The position numbers and the translations under genes were made by a program. DNA of 64,000 nucleotides. It comes from Hypomesus transpacificus. Lineage: Eukaryota; Chordata; Actinopteri; Osmeriformes; Osmeridae. The stretch spans positions 4,934,581 through 4,998,580 of the forward strand of contig NC_061074.1 of assembly GCF_021917145.1 (NCBI RefSeq), in the 5' to 3' direction. Shown piece after piece: positions 23,693 through 50,500 of the stretch (positions are counted from its first letter, which is position 1; each line of letters opens with the position of its first letter). The notes beneath the pieces are model-generated. The model was not told the DNA's origin and ran no database searches. It worked only from the letters and a program-made list of their open reading frames with translations.

Positions 23693-23869
23693 CTCTGCTT
23701 CCAATGCTGTTTTTAAGAAATATTAATATGTAACACAAATACTTTGTGCAGAAGACAATTTCTGGTTTTCTACTCATAAAAAAGGCATATTTGATTTTCC
23801 CGGGCCCCAATATTTAGATATCAATATTGTCCATGTCATAAGGTAACTTATGAAGCATGTGTATAAACA

Positions 23870-23875
23870 TTTATT
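23870..23875 (-). terminator. iqcg poly(A) signal
   Basis: AATAAA on the minus strand lies about 19 bases past the iqcg TAA (23894-23896), so the 3' UTR would be very short. Confidence 0.65.
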
Positions 23876-23893
23876 TGGGGCTTCTGAGGTGCC

Positions 23894-26053
23894 TTACTTC
23901 TTCTTCTTTCCTTTTTTGCCTTCCTTGGATTTGGGTTTCTTGCCTTTCTTGTAAGGGCCCAAACCACGACGAACCATAGTCCCCCTCCACCAGGACTGAA
24001 TCTGACAAATTTTGAGGGGACAAGATAAATGTAAACTTACTCATGACTAATGGAACATATACATTTATTATTAGGGGCTGTGTAGGAAATTATTTAGACT
24101 GTCCTTACACAAACACATTCATATATGAATTCGTCATAACTAATAGTCAGTCTTCAGTTGAAGGTTAATATTAGATCTGTAACTATAAAAGAACAAGCAG
24201 GTTGCTAGGCTGCACAGATTGGAATTAGTTCAGTTGGCGGAAGGGTGGAGCAGAATAGAAAGATGGTTATTAAGTATGCTTAATGGTTACCTTGGTCGTT
24301 GCCTCCCGCTCCAACTGCTCTTTCTCCAGCTGACTGCGCAGGTTCTCTTTTTCCATTCTGTCATCAATAACAACCTGCTCGCTGTCTCTGTACTGGAACA
24401 TCAACACAGAGTTAGCATCCAGGATAGAACTTGGCTTGGGTTCATTGTACATTGTAGATGTCCACTAAAAACAAACCCTCTTGGCTAGCTCTTGTAAATG
24501 GGCGAGGTTATTGGCCTTATTGTTCCTCAAGGTGTTCAACTCGTGCTGTTTGTCCTCCATGTCCCGTTCATAGCGCTCCATCCACACCTCCAGTTTCTCC
24601 CCCAGACACTAGGCCAGCACAGCACAGTTAGAGTGTCAATAAATCTGAGCTGCCAAGAGCCAGGTGGTCACTGGGTCACGCTAATGGGAGGTTTTATATA
24701 ATGTCTAGTTACAATATACGTTTGGCTTAAGGGATTCTGCTATCAAATGTTCCCCTATGTTAGTCAGTCATGCTGCTTTCCAAGAGTTCCTTCACTCACT
24801 GTCTGATGCTCCTTCAGGAAATTTTCCATCTCCATATGAACACGTCTTTCTTCCTCCAACTGGTCATGCAGTAGCTAAACAAAAAGAAGGGGCCAATGAA
24901 AGGACCAAAAAAAGGACAAAAAATATGACCAATTGAAGTTACAAGATCACAAACCCTGATCTCATCTGACAGTTGCTTCTCAGAGTGGGCATTCAACTTC
25001 TGTCCTTGGTACACCAGTAAATCAGCACTGCTTTTCACATACTTCCGCTCCAGACCAGTCTTGGCCTTCACCTCCTGTAGCTGGTCCTTTAGGTGAGCAG
25101 TCATTTCCTCACGTTGCTGACTTGGAAAATGGTTAAATGTGTCACAGTGAATAAAAGGTACAGAGTTATAGCCTATGTTACATCTGCACTTCTCATACAT
25201 TACATTTACGAAAGTCTAAATGACTAGTCTTAACCTGAAGCTCCAGTGTTTTTTCTTTTTTGATGTCAAGCAGTTGTCTTTGAAGAGCTTTGGTCTTTCG
25301 GCGCCCCTCCTCCTCTCTGCAATATCGTATGTTTGTTAGGTGGACAAAAGTGAGATTAATTTGTCTATTGACATGGCTTAAATGAGGTATGACCTGATTA
25401 TGATGTCCAGAAGGTGGGCCTTCCTTCTTTTTTCCTCTTCCACAGCCAATAGCAAGCTGTTAAAAACTTCTTTCTCATGCAATTCTTCTAACACATCAGC
25501 GAGCACACATGCCACAAATTGCCTGTGTAAAGGGAAGGAGAAATGTTGCAAGTATGAAGTTAAGAGGTTCTTTTTTTATTAACTTGGCGTTTTTAGACTG
25601 TAGTTTGAACGCACCTATCCCTCTGAACTTTAGCAAGGTTGTCTGGTGCCATCGGGTTCTCCTCAAGGGTACGGTTTAGCTCCTTCTGTGATCTATGAAA
25701 CTCTCGTGTGGCATCCAGCAAGCCTCCAGCTTCTCCTTGAAACTGACGTGCTGCCTTTAAGTTATTCTCAGCCCCTTTCTGCTGTTTAAGTACCTCTCCA
25801 ATGTTCGCTGACACTTCCTGCAATACACACACAGATGGCCCCGGTATAATTAATTCAATTCGAATTAGATTTAGACAAGCTGAAAATATGTATGTTGTGT
25901 GACTAAAATATTTTTTTTTGATACCAGATCCGCTTCCGGGCGACCCTTGTATGTGTCTGGCATGACATGTCCCAACACAGCCAGTTGATCAACACAGTCC
26001 TGCAGCACTGTGCACAGTCTGAGCAATTCAACGCGCGACAAACGAACCGACAT
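23894..26053 (-). CDS. iqcg: IQ motif-containing protein G / dynein regulatory complex subunit 9
   Basis: Complete gene of 373 codons plus stop. Exons in transcript order: 25925-26053, 25615-25817, 25394-25522, 25235-25316, 24955-25116, 24800-24874, 24477-24608, 24291-24392, 23894-24001. All phases close. The protein is almost entirely predicted coiled coil (Glu/Lys/Leu-rich) and ends in a textbook IQ motif, [13 protein letters not shown] at about residues 339-351, followed by a Lys/Gly-rich basic tail. IQ motifs bind calmodulin, and IQCG/DRC9 is a subunit of the nexin-dynein regulatory complex of motile cilia and flagella. Human IQCG is about 443 aa from memory, so this start may give a somewhat shorter N-terminus. 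Assignment rests on the IQ/coiled-coil architecture and on rpl35a and lrch3 as neighbours, as in human 3q29. A ciliary X-box lies 136 bases upstream of the ATG. Confidence 0.9.
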
Positions 26054-26188
26054 GATGAAATCCACTTGGATTCTAGAGCACAACAGCTAAACAAAATCAA
26101 AAGTTCGTTTTATGCAGGGTAGGGACAATTTTGACCCGAAAACAGAGCTAGCTTACTGACTAACCTTTACCACTGGTTGTTTACAAAG

Positions 26189-26202
26189 ATCACCATAGTA
26201 AC
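26189..26202. promoter_or_regulatory. RFX X-box candidate for iqcg
   Basis: ATCACCATAGTAAC fits the vertebrate/nematode X-box pattern GYTNCCATRGNAAC at 12 of 14 positions, with an intact right half-site and the AT spacer. It lies 136 bases upstream of the iqcg start codon, the usual distance for RFX-driven ciliary genes. The match is seen; binding is inferred. Confidence 0.6.
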
Positions 26203-26420
26203 ATGGAAAGGACCCGACAAAAACATGAATGTGTAACTCAGGCTATCAGTAAAAGTAAATCGTTTTATGTAGCAACTACACTTTCGCCATATGTGTTAAT
26301 GAATGCAGTGTGTGTGTTCAGTTCAGTCATTAGTTATAAGTCTGGAGTTTAAAACGAACATTTTATTCAGGCGCATAGGTGGTCAGCAATTTAACGTAAA
26401 TTTCCCATGATTCCTAAGGA

Positions 26421-26453
26421 CCTTCCTTTTCCTCCATTTTTGTCACAGTGTAG
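26421..26453 (+). promoter_or_regulatory. rpl35a: rpl35a non-coding exon 1 with 5'TOP tract
   Basis: A pyrimidine stretch CCTTCCTTTTCCTCC at 26421-26435 looks like the 5' terminal oligopyrimidine start shared by ribosomal-protein mRNAs. It is followed by TGTCACAGTGTAG and a GTATGC donor. The next exon begins after an acceptor at 27083, giving a 26-base leader before the ATG at 27110. TOP mRNAs are translationally controlled by mTORC1/LARP1. The exact start site is inferred. Confidence 0.7.
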
Positions 26454-27109
26454 GTATGCTATCTAAATAATCGTCTGAAATGTATCATTTATACCTTCAC
26501 TTTAAAGGGTTGTATGACAAATATTCGTCGATAATATTACAAATATGTGTATACGTGATATTCAATTTGGTCTAGATGGTTTATAAGCGATGATGTCCTA
26601 GATATATCGTAGATGCTAAGAAGCTAACCCGTACCTCTAGTCTTCGGCAGGAGGACGGGCAGTAAACGTAGCTCTACTATTTTTAATTTCACTTCATAGT
26701 TGATAAAACTCTAAAGTGTTTTTTCGTTCAACTTAATGCACATTACCACTATGTTAATGTATGGCGACTAGACTACAGATGTCCGACAGCCTAGGCCGGT
26801 CTACTGAAAGTGTCTGTGGTCCGAAGAAACTACAGCATTCCTCTCTAAATACTTTTCGAAAGTTAGGCAGCTACTGTACTCACGCATGTTCTTGGTTTAC
26901 CAAATGTTTAAAGATAATTTCAAGCATTCATGACATGTCTATTTGCGATTTTAATATAGTGGAAATCCTTAATGAGGAAGTGCTTGAATCCCTCATTGAT
27001 AACTGCAACACGTTGGTCAACAGCAGACCTGTGAATATTTTTCATTGGGCAGTATATAATTCTGGTTTATTTCTTTTTGACAAGGTTTGGCTGAACCTGA
27101 AGATTCATT

Positions 27110-28616
<1,507 letters not shown>

Positions 28617-28631
28617 TGTGCTGTTATGTAC

Positions 28632-28637
28632 AATAAA
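28632..28637 (+). terminator. rpl35a poly(A) signal
   Basis: AATAAA lies 16 bases after the TAA, giving the very short 3' UTR typical of ribosomal-protein genes. Confidence 0.85.
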
Positions 28638-28719
28638 CAAGTCAGGTCCAAATAGTTTTGTCTGTTGTCTTATGTCAACTTCTACTTTGTCTAGACTAGA
28701 CCAGTCAAGGTGTCTGCAA

Positions 28720-28941
28720 GGTTTCCCGTAGCACTATACAGTTAAGGCGGCCGCCTAAGCCACTAGTTCCCAATCCTTATCCTTGGACCCCCTGCCTGCC
28801 CTACATGTTTCAGATTTTTCCCTCCTCCAACACACCTGATTCAAATAAATGTTCCTGATAACGACCCATTAATTTGAACCCCCCCCCCTCTAACGGCTGC
28901 ATCCTACCACCTTAACTGAAGCATTTTCTGTGGGAAACCCT
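28720..28941. mobile_element. MITE-like element with a second repeat nested inside
   Basis: GGTTTCCCGTAG at the left end is mirrored by CTGTGGGAAACCC at the right end, forming imperfect terminal inverted repeats about 220 bases apart. Inside, next to AAGGCGGCCGCCTAAG, is a CCAATCCTTATCCTTGGACCC...CAACACACCTGATTCAA segment. That segment looks like another common teleost interspersed repeat. Classification is from memory and unverified. Confidence 0.5.
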
Positions 28942-29640
28942 GGTCTGGGAGGGGGGGCAGGATAACCTGGGCCATGTATATTTTATTTGTATGAAAACCT
29001 CCCTGTTGCCTCCTTTCAAGAAACACTCCAGATGGCACTCAACATTCAAGAGCAGGGACAGTGCCTCAATCTTACCAATTGACCAACATTTCACAAAACA
29101 TGTTACTGTTTCAGCATCATCAGCAGTCAGAGCATGCCCTTCCATCAGTTATGAACAGATGACAACATTGTTTTCCCTAAATAGGGGACTTCCACAAAAC
29201 CCCTGGAGCTGCCTTTTTTCTAATTGCTTATTAGATCTATTGAAGGTCATTGGAAACCGTTTATTTCATCAGCATTGCTTTTAGTTTGACTCATAGTCCA
29301 TCACCTGCATCTTGGTGAGAATGAAATGCACACAACTAAAGGAAAAGATTCTTGGGTGACAATACCGGTAATTTTTATCAAACAGTACTTGAGTGGTTTT
29401 ATTGATTGGTGCTGTAGAAGGACTCTAGTATTTTAAGAACAAATTACAGTAAATGTGGTGGTGAACGTGCAAGTTCTGTTTTTCTCTATTGAAATGAGTG
29501 CTAAAGCTGCCTGAAAGCGCAGACTCCACCCATAAATCTTACTGGTCATCAGCCGTTCATGGGAAATGTAGGCTTTTCTATAGAAAAGACAACCATTTAT
29601 GAGGCGTGCGTTCTAACCTAGAACTACATATCCCATCACA
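28942..29640. other. Intergenic DNA between rpl35a and abcc5, including the abcc5 promoter
   Basis: No coding exon is seen. Two ZNF143-like motifs in the same orientation lie near the right end: minus-strand CCTACATTTCCCATGAA (29556-29573 region; read as TTCATGGGAAATGTAGG on plus) and plus-strand ACTACATATCCCATCAC (29623-29639). Confidence 0.5.
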
Positions 29641-29659
29641 AAAGTACAGCGGCTGTCTC

Positions 29660-29733
29660 AAAGAGCTGCTTGATAAAGAAGTGTTTTCCTGTTGTCGCTT
29701 ATCAGGATCTGCTGGTTGGCTGAAGAGACGCAG
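29660..29733 (+). promoter_or_regulatory. abcc5: Probable abcc5 non-coding exon 1
   Basis: The sequence downstream of the ZNF143-like motifs ends in GAGACGCAG followed by a GTAATT donor at 29734. The first coding exon has an acceptor at 30301-30302, 56 bases before the ATG. The 5' boundary is a guess. Confidence 0.4.
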
Positions 29734-30358
29734 GTAATTAGTCTACGACACTTTCCTGTATTTTATTCAGTTTTAGCAACGATTGACTTAAATATGTAAA
29801 ACCCATTGATATAGACGAGTGCATTTTTAAAAATCCGTTATAAATGTGGAATTTGTAAAGCTGGCAGATATCAGTTGGATAGCATCATCCTATAAAACCT
29901 AAAGAGGTATTATAAACTGCATTGCGCGTTTTAATTTTTATAAACTGCATTTTTCGCCAATCATATTTCTTACTTGCAGACCAAAGCGTCCGTACAATAA
30001 TAACGAGAGTGGACAGACTGTTCGTTGGCGTGTGTTTCCTTAATGCACAATCTCGGATGAGGCGCACTAGTCTGCTTTGTACTAGAACAGTCGATATAGA
30101 TGGCTGTTATTTTAAAATATTAAAGGCCCCTTATCATAGTATCAGGCATTTCCTGTAGACAACGCCTGGATGTGGCTGTCATTTATGATGATTGTTCTAG
30201 ATGAGTCAATAAGGCATCTATTGGAGTTGAATTTCACAAACATGATGTAGCCTACTCTATTGTCTATTGGGTAAAACTGTTAATGTATTTGATATGTCTC
30301 AGGTTAAAACGAGGCACACGGAGGAAAAAACAGTCAGCTCCTATGTTGGTTATAAAAG

Positions 30359-45231
<14,873 letters not shown>

Positions 45232-46520
45232 ACAGCACTGGAAGTATGTTCAACGGGGGAAGGACCCCCCAGCAGGATCCCAGTCATCCTCTGAGATCTT
45301 GCACTCTTCTTCTGCATACCCACAGCTTACTGCTCAGCCTGTTCATGGTTTTTTTTACATCAAGCTACAATGTGGGTGGGCACTTTGCACCAGGCAAACG
45401 CAGCCCTGAGGATATGCCTGCTCAGAAATGAAGGTCAGCCGGAATGGTCAAGGAACCACTCACACTGTACTGTAATGTCTTGAGTAATATATAAGAAAAA
45501 AAGCTTTACATGTAGCTATATTCATAGCATAACTGGTCTGTTTTATAGGATATATCTATATACATATATATTTACAGTGGTAAAATATGCAGAGTTTATT
45601 TTTTACCGACTCTGTATGTACAACGTAGTTGTATGAAACGTATTATGTATAATTAATCATTGATGTGCGTTACCATCATTGCAGTCTAACTTACTGTTGC
45701 TTTTTTGCGACATAAAACATCTGTAATCCTTTTGTCTTGTTGTGACTTGAACCCATGAGCCCTTAAAAACCCTGGACTCTGGCACCGACAGTGACACTGC
45801 AAGCTACAGAGGGCCAGAACGGACTCTATAGGAGGAAAACGTTGCTGCTTGTTCTCAGTGTTTCCACTGGGCATTCAAAGGGCACAGTTTCATCTCTGAT
45901 TTAAAGGCCTTGTTTGTTTTTTTCCCCTTTGACTCTGTTACTTACTGTTGTCATTTTCAGATGTTATTTTTTTTATATCTATATATAATGTTGTTTGCTG
46001 TTCAAAAGTTTGTTGTTGATGTGTCACAGCCCCTTTGCACTGATGGTGGAGCTGCAGGGCTCACTGGCACTCTCTGCTGGTGGAGAGGGGTCCTGAGACT
46101 GTTCTGAGCTGTGTTTTCACATTGCAGAAAAGATGCCTAGTTAGCACACGGTCTCTATGGTTTAAAAAAAGCTTGCATTCTCTTTAACCTGACTCAGTCA
46201 ACATGTTTTTGGTGTGCATATAGGTGTTTGTTGGTCCACTCGATAAAGATGGACCAGAGCAACACTGATTTACTCCTGCACTGCGTGCAGGTAAACTGCC
46301 TGTTGTGCAGTATTGAGTTGATGTTCAAATTGGTACTGTAATTCCAATTAACCTCTAAACAAGCCTTGCAGAATGTGAGTCTGTCTTTCTCTGTCATTTT
46401 TATTACTTTTTATAGCCTTAGCATGACTTCATAATTGCCTTGTTAGCAGGGTAGAGTGTGAGGGTAAAGGAGGGAGATTGCTTTGAAATGTCAATAAAAC
46501 TATTTTAAGGTTACTTAATG
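45232..46520 (+). other. abcc5: abcc5 3' UTR
   Basis: About 1.3 kb of non-coding sequence follows the TGA at 45229-45231, up to an AATAAA at 46493-46498 followed by GT-rich DNA. No other gene is seen in it. Confidence 0.75.
46493..46498 (+). terminator. abcc5 poly(A) signal
   Basis: AATAAA within GTCAATAAAACTATT, about 1.26 kb past the stop codon, followed by a T/G-rich stretch (GTTCTGTCTGTTTTTG). Confidence 0.75.
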
Positions 46521-47551
46521 TTCTGTCTGTTTTTGATATTTACATTGTGAACTAGCTTAATTGGAAGCTATCTCTTACAAAAGACCATTAACTAGCAGCT
46601 GTGGGAATAGGATCCTTGACATGCATCTTATGTTGCCTCTTGTATCGCATGTCTGCCTACAAGGCTCAGGGGTAATTATGGAGTGAAGTTAATGCGTATT
46701 ATAACAGGTCATGCCGCTATGTGTGTGAATGCAGTTTAAAGGCTTTGGCATTTGCCAAATAGTGGCATTCTTACCCCAATAAGTGTACTTTTGTCCCTTT
46801 TCATAGGAATCATGTGCTTTGACATCCATAGGACATCCATGTGTTTGATGTTTAAACATTGCCATTCCAACTTCCATTCCATGGTGAGAAACAGGACCCT
46901 GCTTCGTTCTATTACAAGAGGGTCTTCTTGGTTTCAAGCTGCTTTACCATGGTATTTAAGAGGCACCTTGCAGTGGAGTCTGTTTATTGAAATGCCTCGG
47001 TAGCGCCACCCCAACCCACCCCCCACCCGCTTCAAACTTTCCTGTCTCGAAGAGATTTCCTCCCTTGTTTTACTTCCTGTTTTGTTCTACAGGAGTCACA
47101 GACTTATCCTTTCACTTGAACTTAGTCCTTAACTCAGTGTTTATACTCGTTTTTGTAATAATTAGGAGTTGGTGACATTGTAACGTTTGTCATAAGTTTG
47201 TCGAAAGCAAACTCAATTTATTTTATCTGTGAAGTGGAATCCTGTCCTCGTTTAACGTCGGTTCCGATGGATTTTACGTAAATGTAGTTCCTTATCCTCT
47301 TTTTCATATTTATCGTATAGTTTTTTTTGTATCGAACTCTTCCGATAATGGTCGCTTATATGTACTACGGCCATTCTCTACAAAGTAACAAATTAGCCAG
47401 CATCTCTGTTGTGGCTAGGCTACCTAGTTAGCTAACAAAATGGCTAGCCAACACCTTTTAGCTGGCAACTAATTTGCACACTGCCGCGTTCTAAGTCTTT
47501 TTCCTTCTACTATTGCTGTCAACGTTTTTAATTTATCCATTCCTGGGAGTA
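46521..47551. other. abcc5-rnpepl1 intergenic DNA and rnpepl1 5' region
   Basis: About 1 kb has no recognisable coding exon. The right end holds the rnpepl1 promoter/leader, with an AAAATGGC (YY1-like) motif at 47438-47444. A short upstream ORF of 10 codons runs from ATG 47440 to TAA 47470-47472. Confidence 0.5.
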
Positions 47552-50500
47552 ATGGCCGAATTCCAGAGGCCAACACTGTGTTGCTGTCGCAAAGTGCTAA
47601 CGGTGCCTAGCAAGTCGTGTGAGGGTGCCCGGGGTCTGGGAGTGGGACAATGTCGTTTGATAGACATTGCTTCGGCATCCAATTTTCATTGCTTCCAGCT
47701 CCGCCACTTCCACCTCGACCTCCGCCTTAACTTTGCCGTGAAAGAAATGACCGGTTGGCAGGTCCTGGAGCTCGTGCCAATTCAGCCCGGGGTGCAAACT
47801 TTGGTGTTGGACACTCACCCGTCCTTGCTAATTCATTCCATAGACTGCAAGGTACCAGACTCAAACGGTCAGGATGTTCCCCTCTCGCTTACTTATCGTG
47901 TAGACCCTTTCACCGACTATGGATCCTCGCTAAATATTAGCCTCCCAGCTGCAGTGATAAAACCACACCGTGCTTTCCAGATCACAGTCCGCTACACCAC
48001 GACAGACGGCCCTGCGGTAAGGTGACATTAGTAGTATGTCGATAAAATAAATGTTGTCACTTAACAATATATTATTGATATGCTTGGAATTATTTTGTTA
48101 TCGGAATGGCTTGTTATTTACTGAATCCGACCAATTGTTGTCATCTCGAATAAGAAATACCTCACGCAGAATGTTGTTGAAGTAAATGCCTTATCGTAGG
48201 TATACGTGGGCGAGTGCGAAGCTGTCATCCCATTTAGAGGGCACATAAAATATTCAATAATTTCCCTGCCGGTCAAATCGGCACACCAAACCCGATTCAT
48301 GTGGATTCCCTATATGATGTACAGACACAGATAATCAATGATAATACCTGGTTTACCTTATGGCATAACAGACTTCACTGGTCTCATATTCTTCCTTTTT
48401 CCCCTGCCACCATCCCCCTTCCCTAATAACTTCCAAATTGTTCTAATTGTTGTAGTTACAATCAAAGGCAGTCTAGATCCCTAACTATACAATACATCTT
48501 TATGTATTGCCTAGAAGGACACAATACATGCTTTCTGTCTTCCCTTCTGTGCGGTAGATCTGGTGGCTGGATTCAGAGCTGACATGTGGTCAGACACGAC
48601 CTTTGGTTTTCACCCAGGGCCACTCCGTATGCAACCGCTCCTTCTTCCCCTGCTTCGATACGCCAGCTGTCAAGAGTACCTACACTGCTACTGTCAGGGT
48701 GAGTGCCATTACTATTGGCTCTCTTGATTGGTCCGTCTCATCCCAAAACTGATCTCATTCCCCTCATTCTATCACTTTCATGTTGTTTAAATATCACATT
48801 AAATCTCTTTGCAATGATGATTAATCTTCATCTAAATCCTATTATAATCTGATTTACTTGGTCTCTGTCTTAGTTTCTTTGGTTTAATCTCATGCTCTCA
48901 AAACTGATTTCATAGCAGTGTTGTAATCCAACACAGCCCATAAATAATCCAGTACTATTTGTTTGATTGTTTATTACCTTTTTCTATGTTTGACATTCAT
49001 ATCAATCTGTCCCATCAGAACTAGTCAACAAAAAGATTCAGAATTGTACTGTTCTTGTGACCTTACCTTGGTGTTTGTTTTCTGTCTCCTGCTCTATGCA
49101 GGTTCCGGAAGGTGTGACAGTGCTCATGAGTGCCTCTCGCAGTGCCTACTCCAAGCAGGACAGGGTCTTCCAGTTCTCCATGGAGTACCCTGTGCCAGCC
49201 TATCTGGTGGCATTAGTGGCTGGAGATCTACAGCATGTGGACATTGGGCCTCGGTTAGTAGAAACGTTTGAATGATTAGAGTGGGAAACACAGACACATT
49301 TACGTAATTGAACTTTGTGTAACCTTTTTTCATTTGTGTCCTGCCTGTTAACGTGTGTCCAGGAGCCGGGTATGGGCGGAGCCTTGTGTGCTGACCTGTG
49401 CTGTGAGCAAGCTAGGGGGCAGTGTGGAACGTTGGCTGGGTGTGGCTGAGGAGCTTTTTGGACCCTACGTTTGGGGAAGGTCTGTGTCCACACAGCAGTC
49501 ACACAGACAGGCTTCCATTCATGCTTGTTGGGGAAATAGTATTTGATGAGAAAGTCAGACAGTGCTACGAACAGCTAATTAACTGGAACTAATTAGTATT
49601 AGCCGATACTGAGTGGGATGACATTGAAGTGTCAATGGATACTAGTCCTCATTAAAGGAGAAGAAGAAAGTCTGCCTCAACCTAATCTGTATTCTGTACA
49701 TCATAAACTATTACACAGTTTATGCCCCAATAATATGTACACTTTTCACTTGTAAATCCATATCTAATCCTAGTTTTGTCTAATGTAATCTAACCTAATA
49801 TGTGGCAATTTAAAAAATGGGTTACCAATCATGCGGTTGTAGATCTCGCATACATTCACATACACACGGACACTCTGACCCTTAAGGCAGGCTGGGATGG
49901 AGTGTGTTTGTCCTGGATGAGTGAATATGTGTGTCCCAGTTTCAGTTCCAGGCCTCTATATTTGTTGGTCCAATTGACCATCTGACCATGTCAATATACT
50001 GAGTAACCTTATAAAGACCAAATACTACTGCAATTCAACGGTACAGATATTGAAGACCTGGCCCTTGTTTAGCAAGACTGTTATCTCCATATTTGAGTAT
50101 TTTAACAAACTAAAAGAAGTCTCTCATTGTGCCGTTCTCTACAAGGTATGACATTGTGTTCCTGCCCCCATCATTTCCAATCGTTGCCATGGAGAACCCC
50201 TGCCTAACCTTCATCATCTCCTCTATCTTGGAGAGCCGGGAGTTCCTGCTCATCGATGTCATCCACGAGATTGCTCACGGCTGGTTTGGCAACGCTGTCA
50301 CCAACGGAACCTGGGAGGAGATGTGGCTGAGTGAAGGACTGGCTACCTACGCTCAGAGGCGCATTACTACAGAAGCTTATGGTAAACTCACAAACACACA
50401 CACACACACATGTATGTACAGACGCAGTGAGGCATGCAAATTCAAGCATCTGTCCCCCCTGACTTCCACTGCCCTCATCTCACCCAGGTGAGGCTTTCAC

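Noticed and set aside
45740..45800. tRNA-like B-box (GGGTTCAAGTC on the minus strand) in the abcc5 3' UTR
   Set aside because: I could find no matching A-box or cloverleaf arms at the right spacing, so it is not called as a tRNA or tRNA-derived SINE.
47513..47551. In-frame extension upstream of the rnpepl1 ATG
   Set aside because: It begins with TTG, lacks any ATG and has no counterpart in the family. ATG 47552 is preferred.
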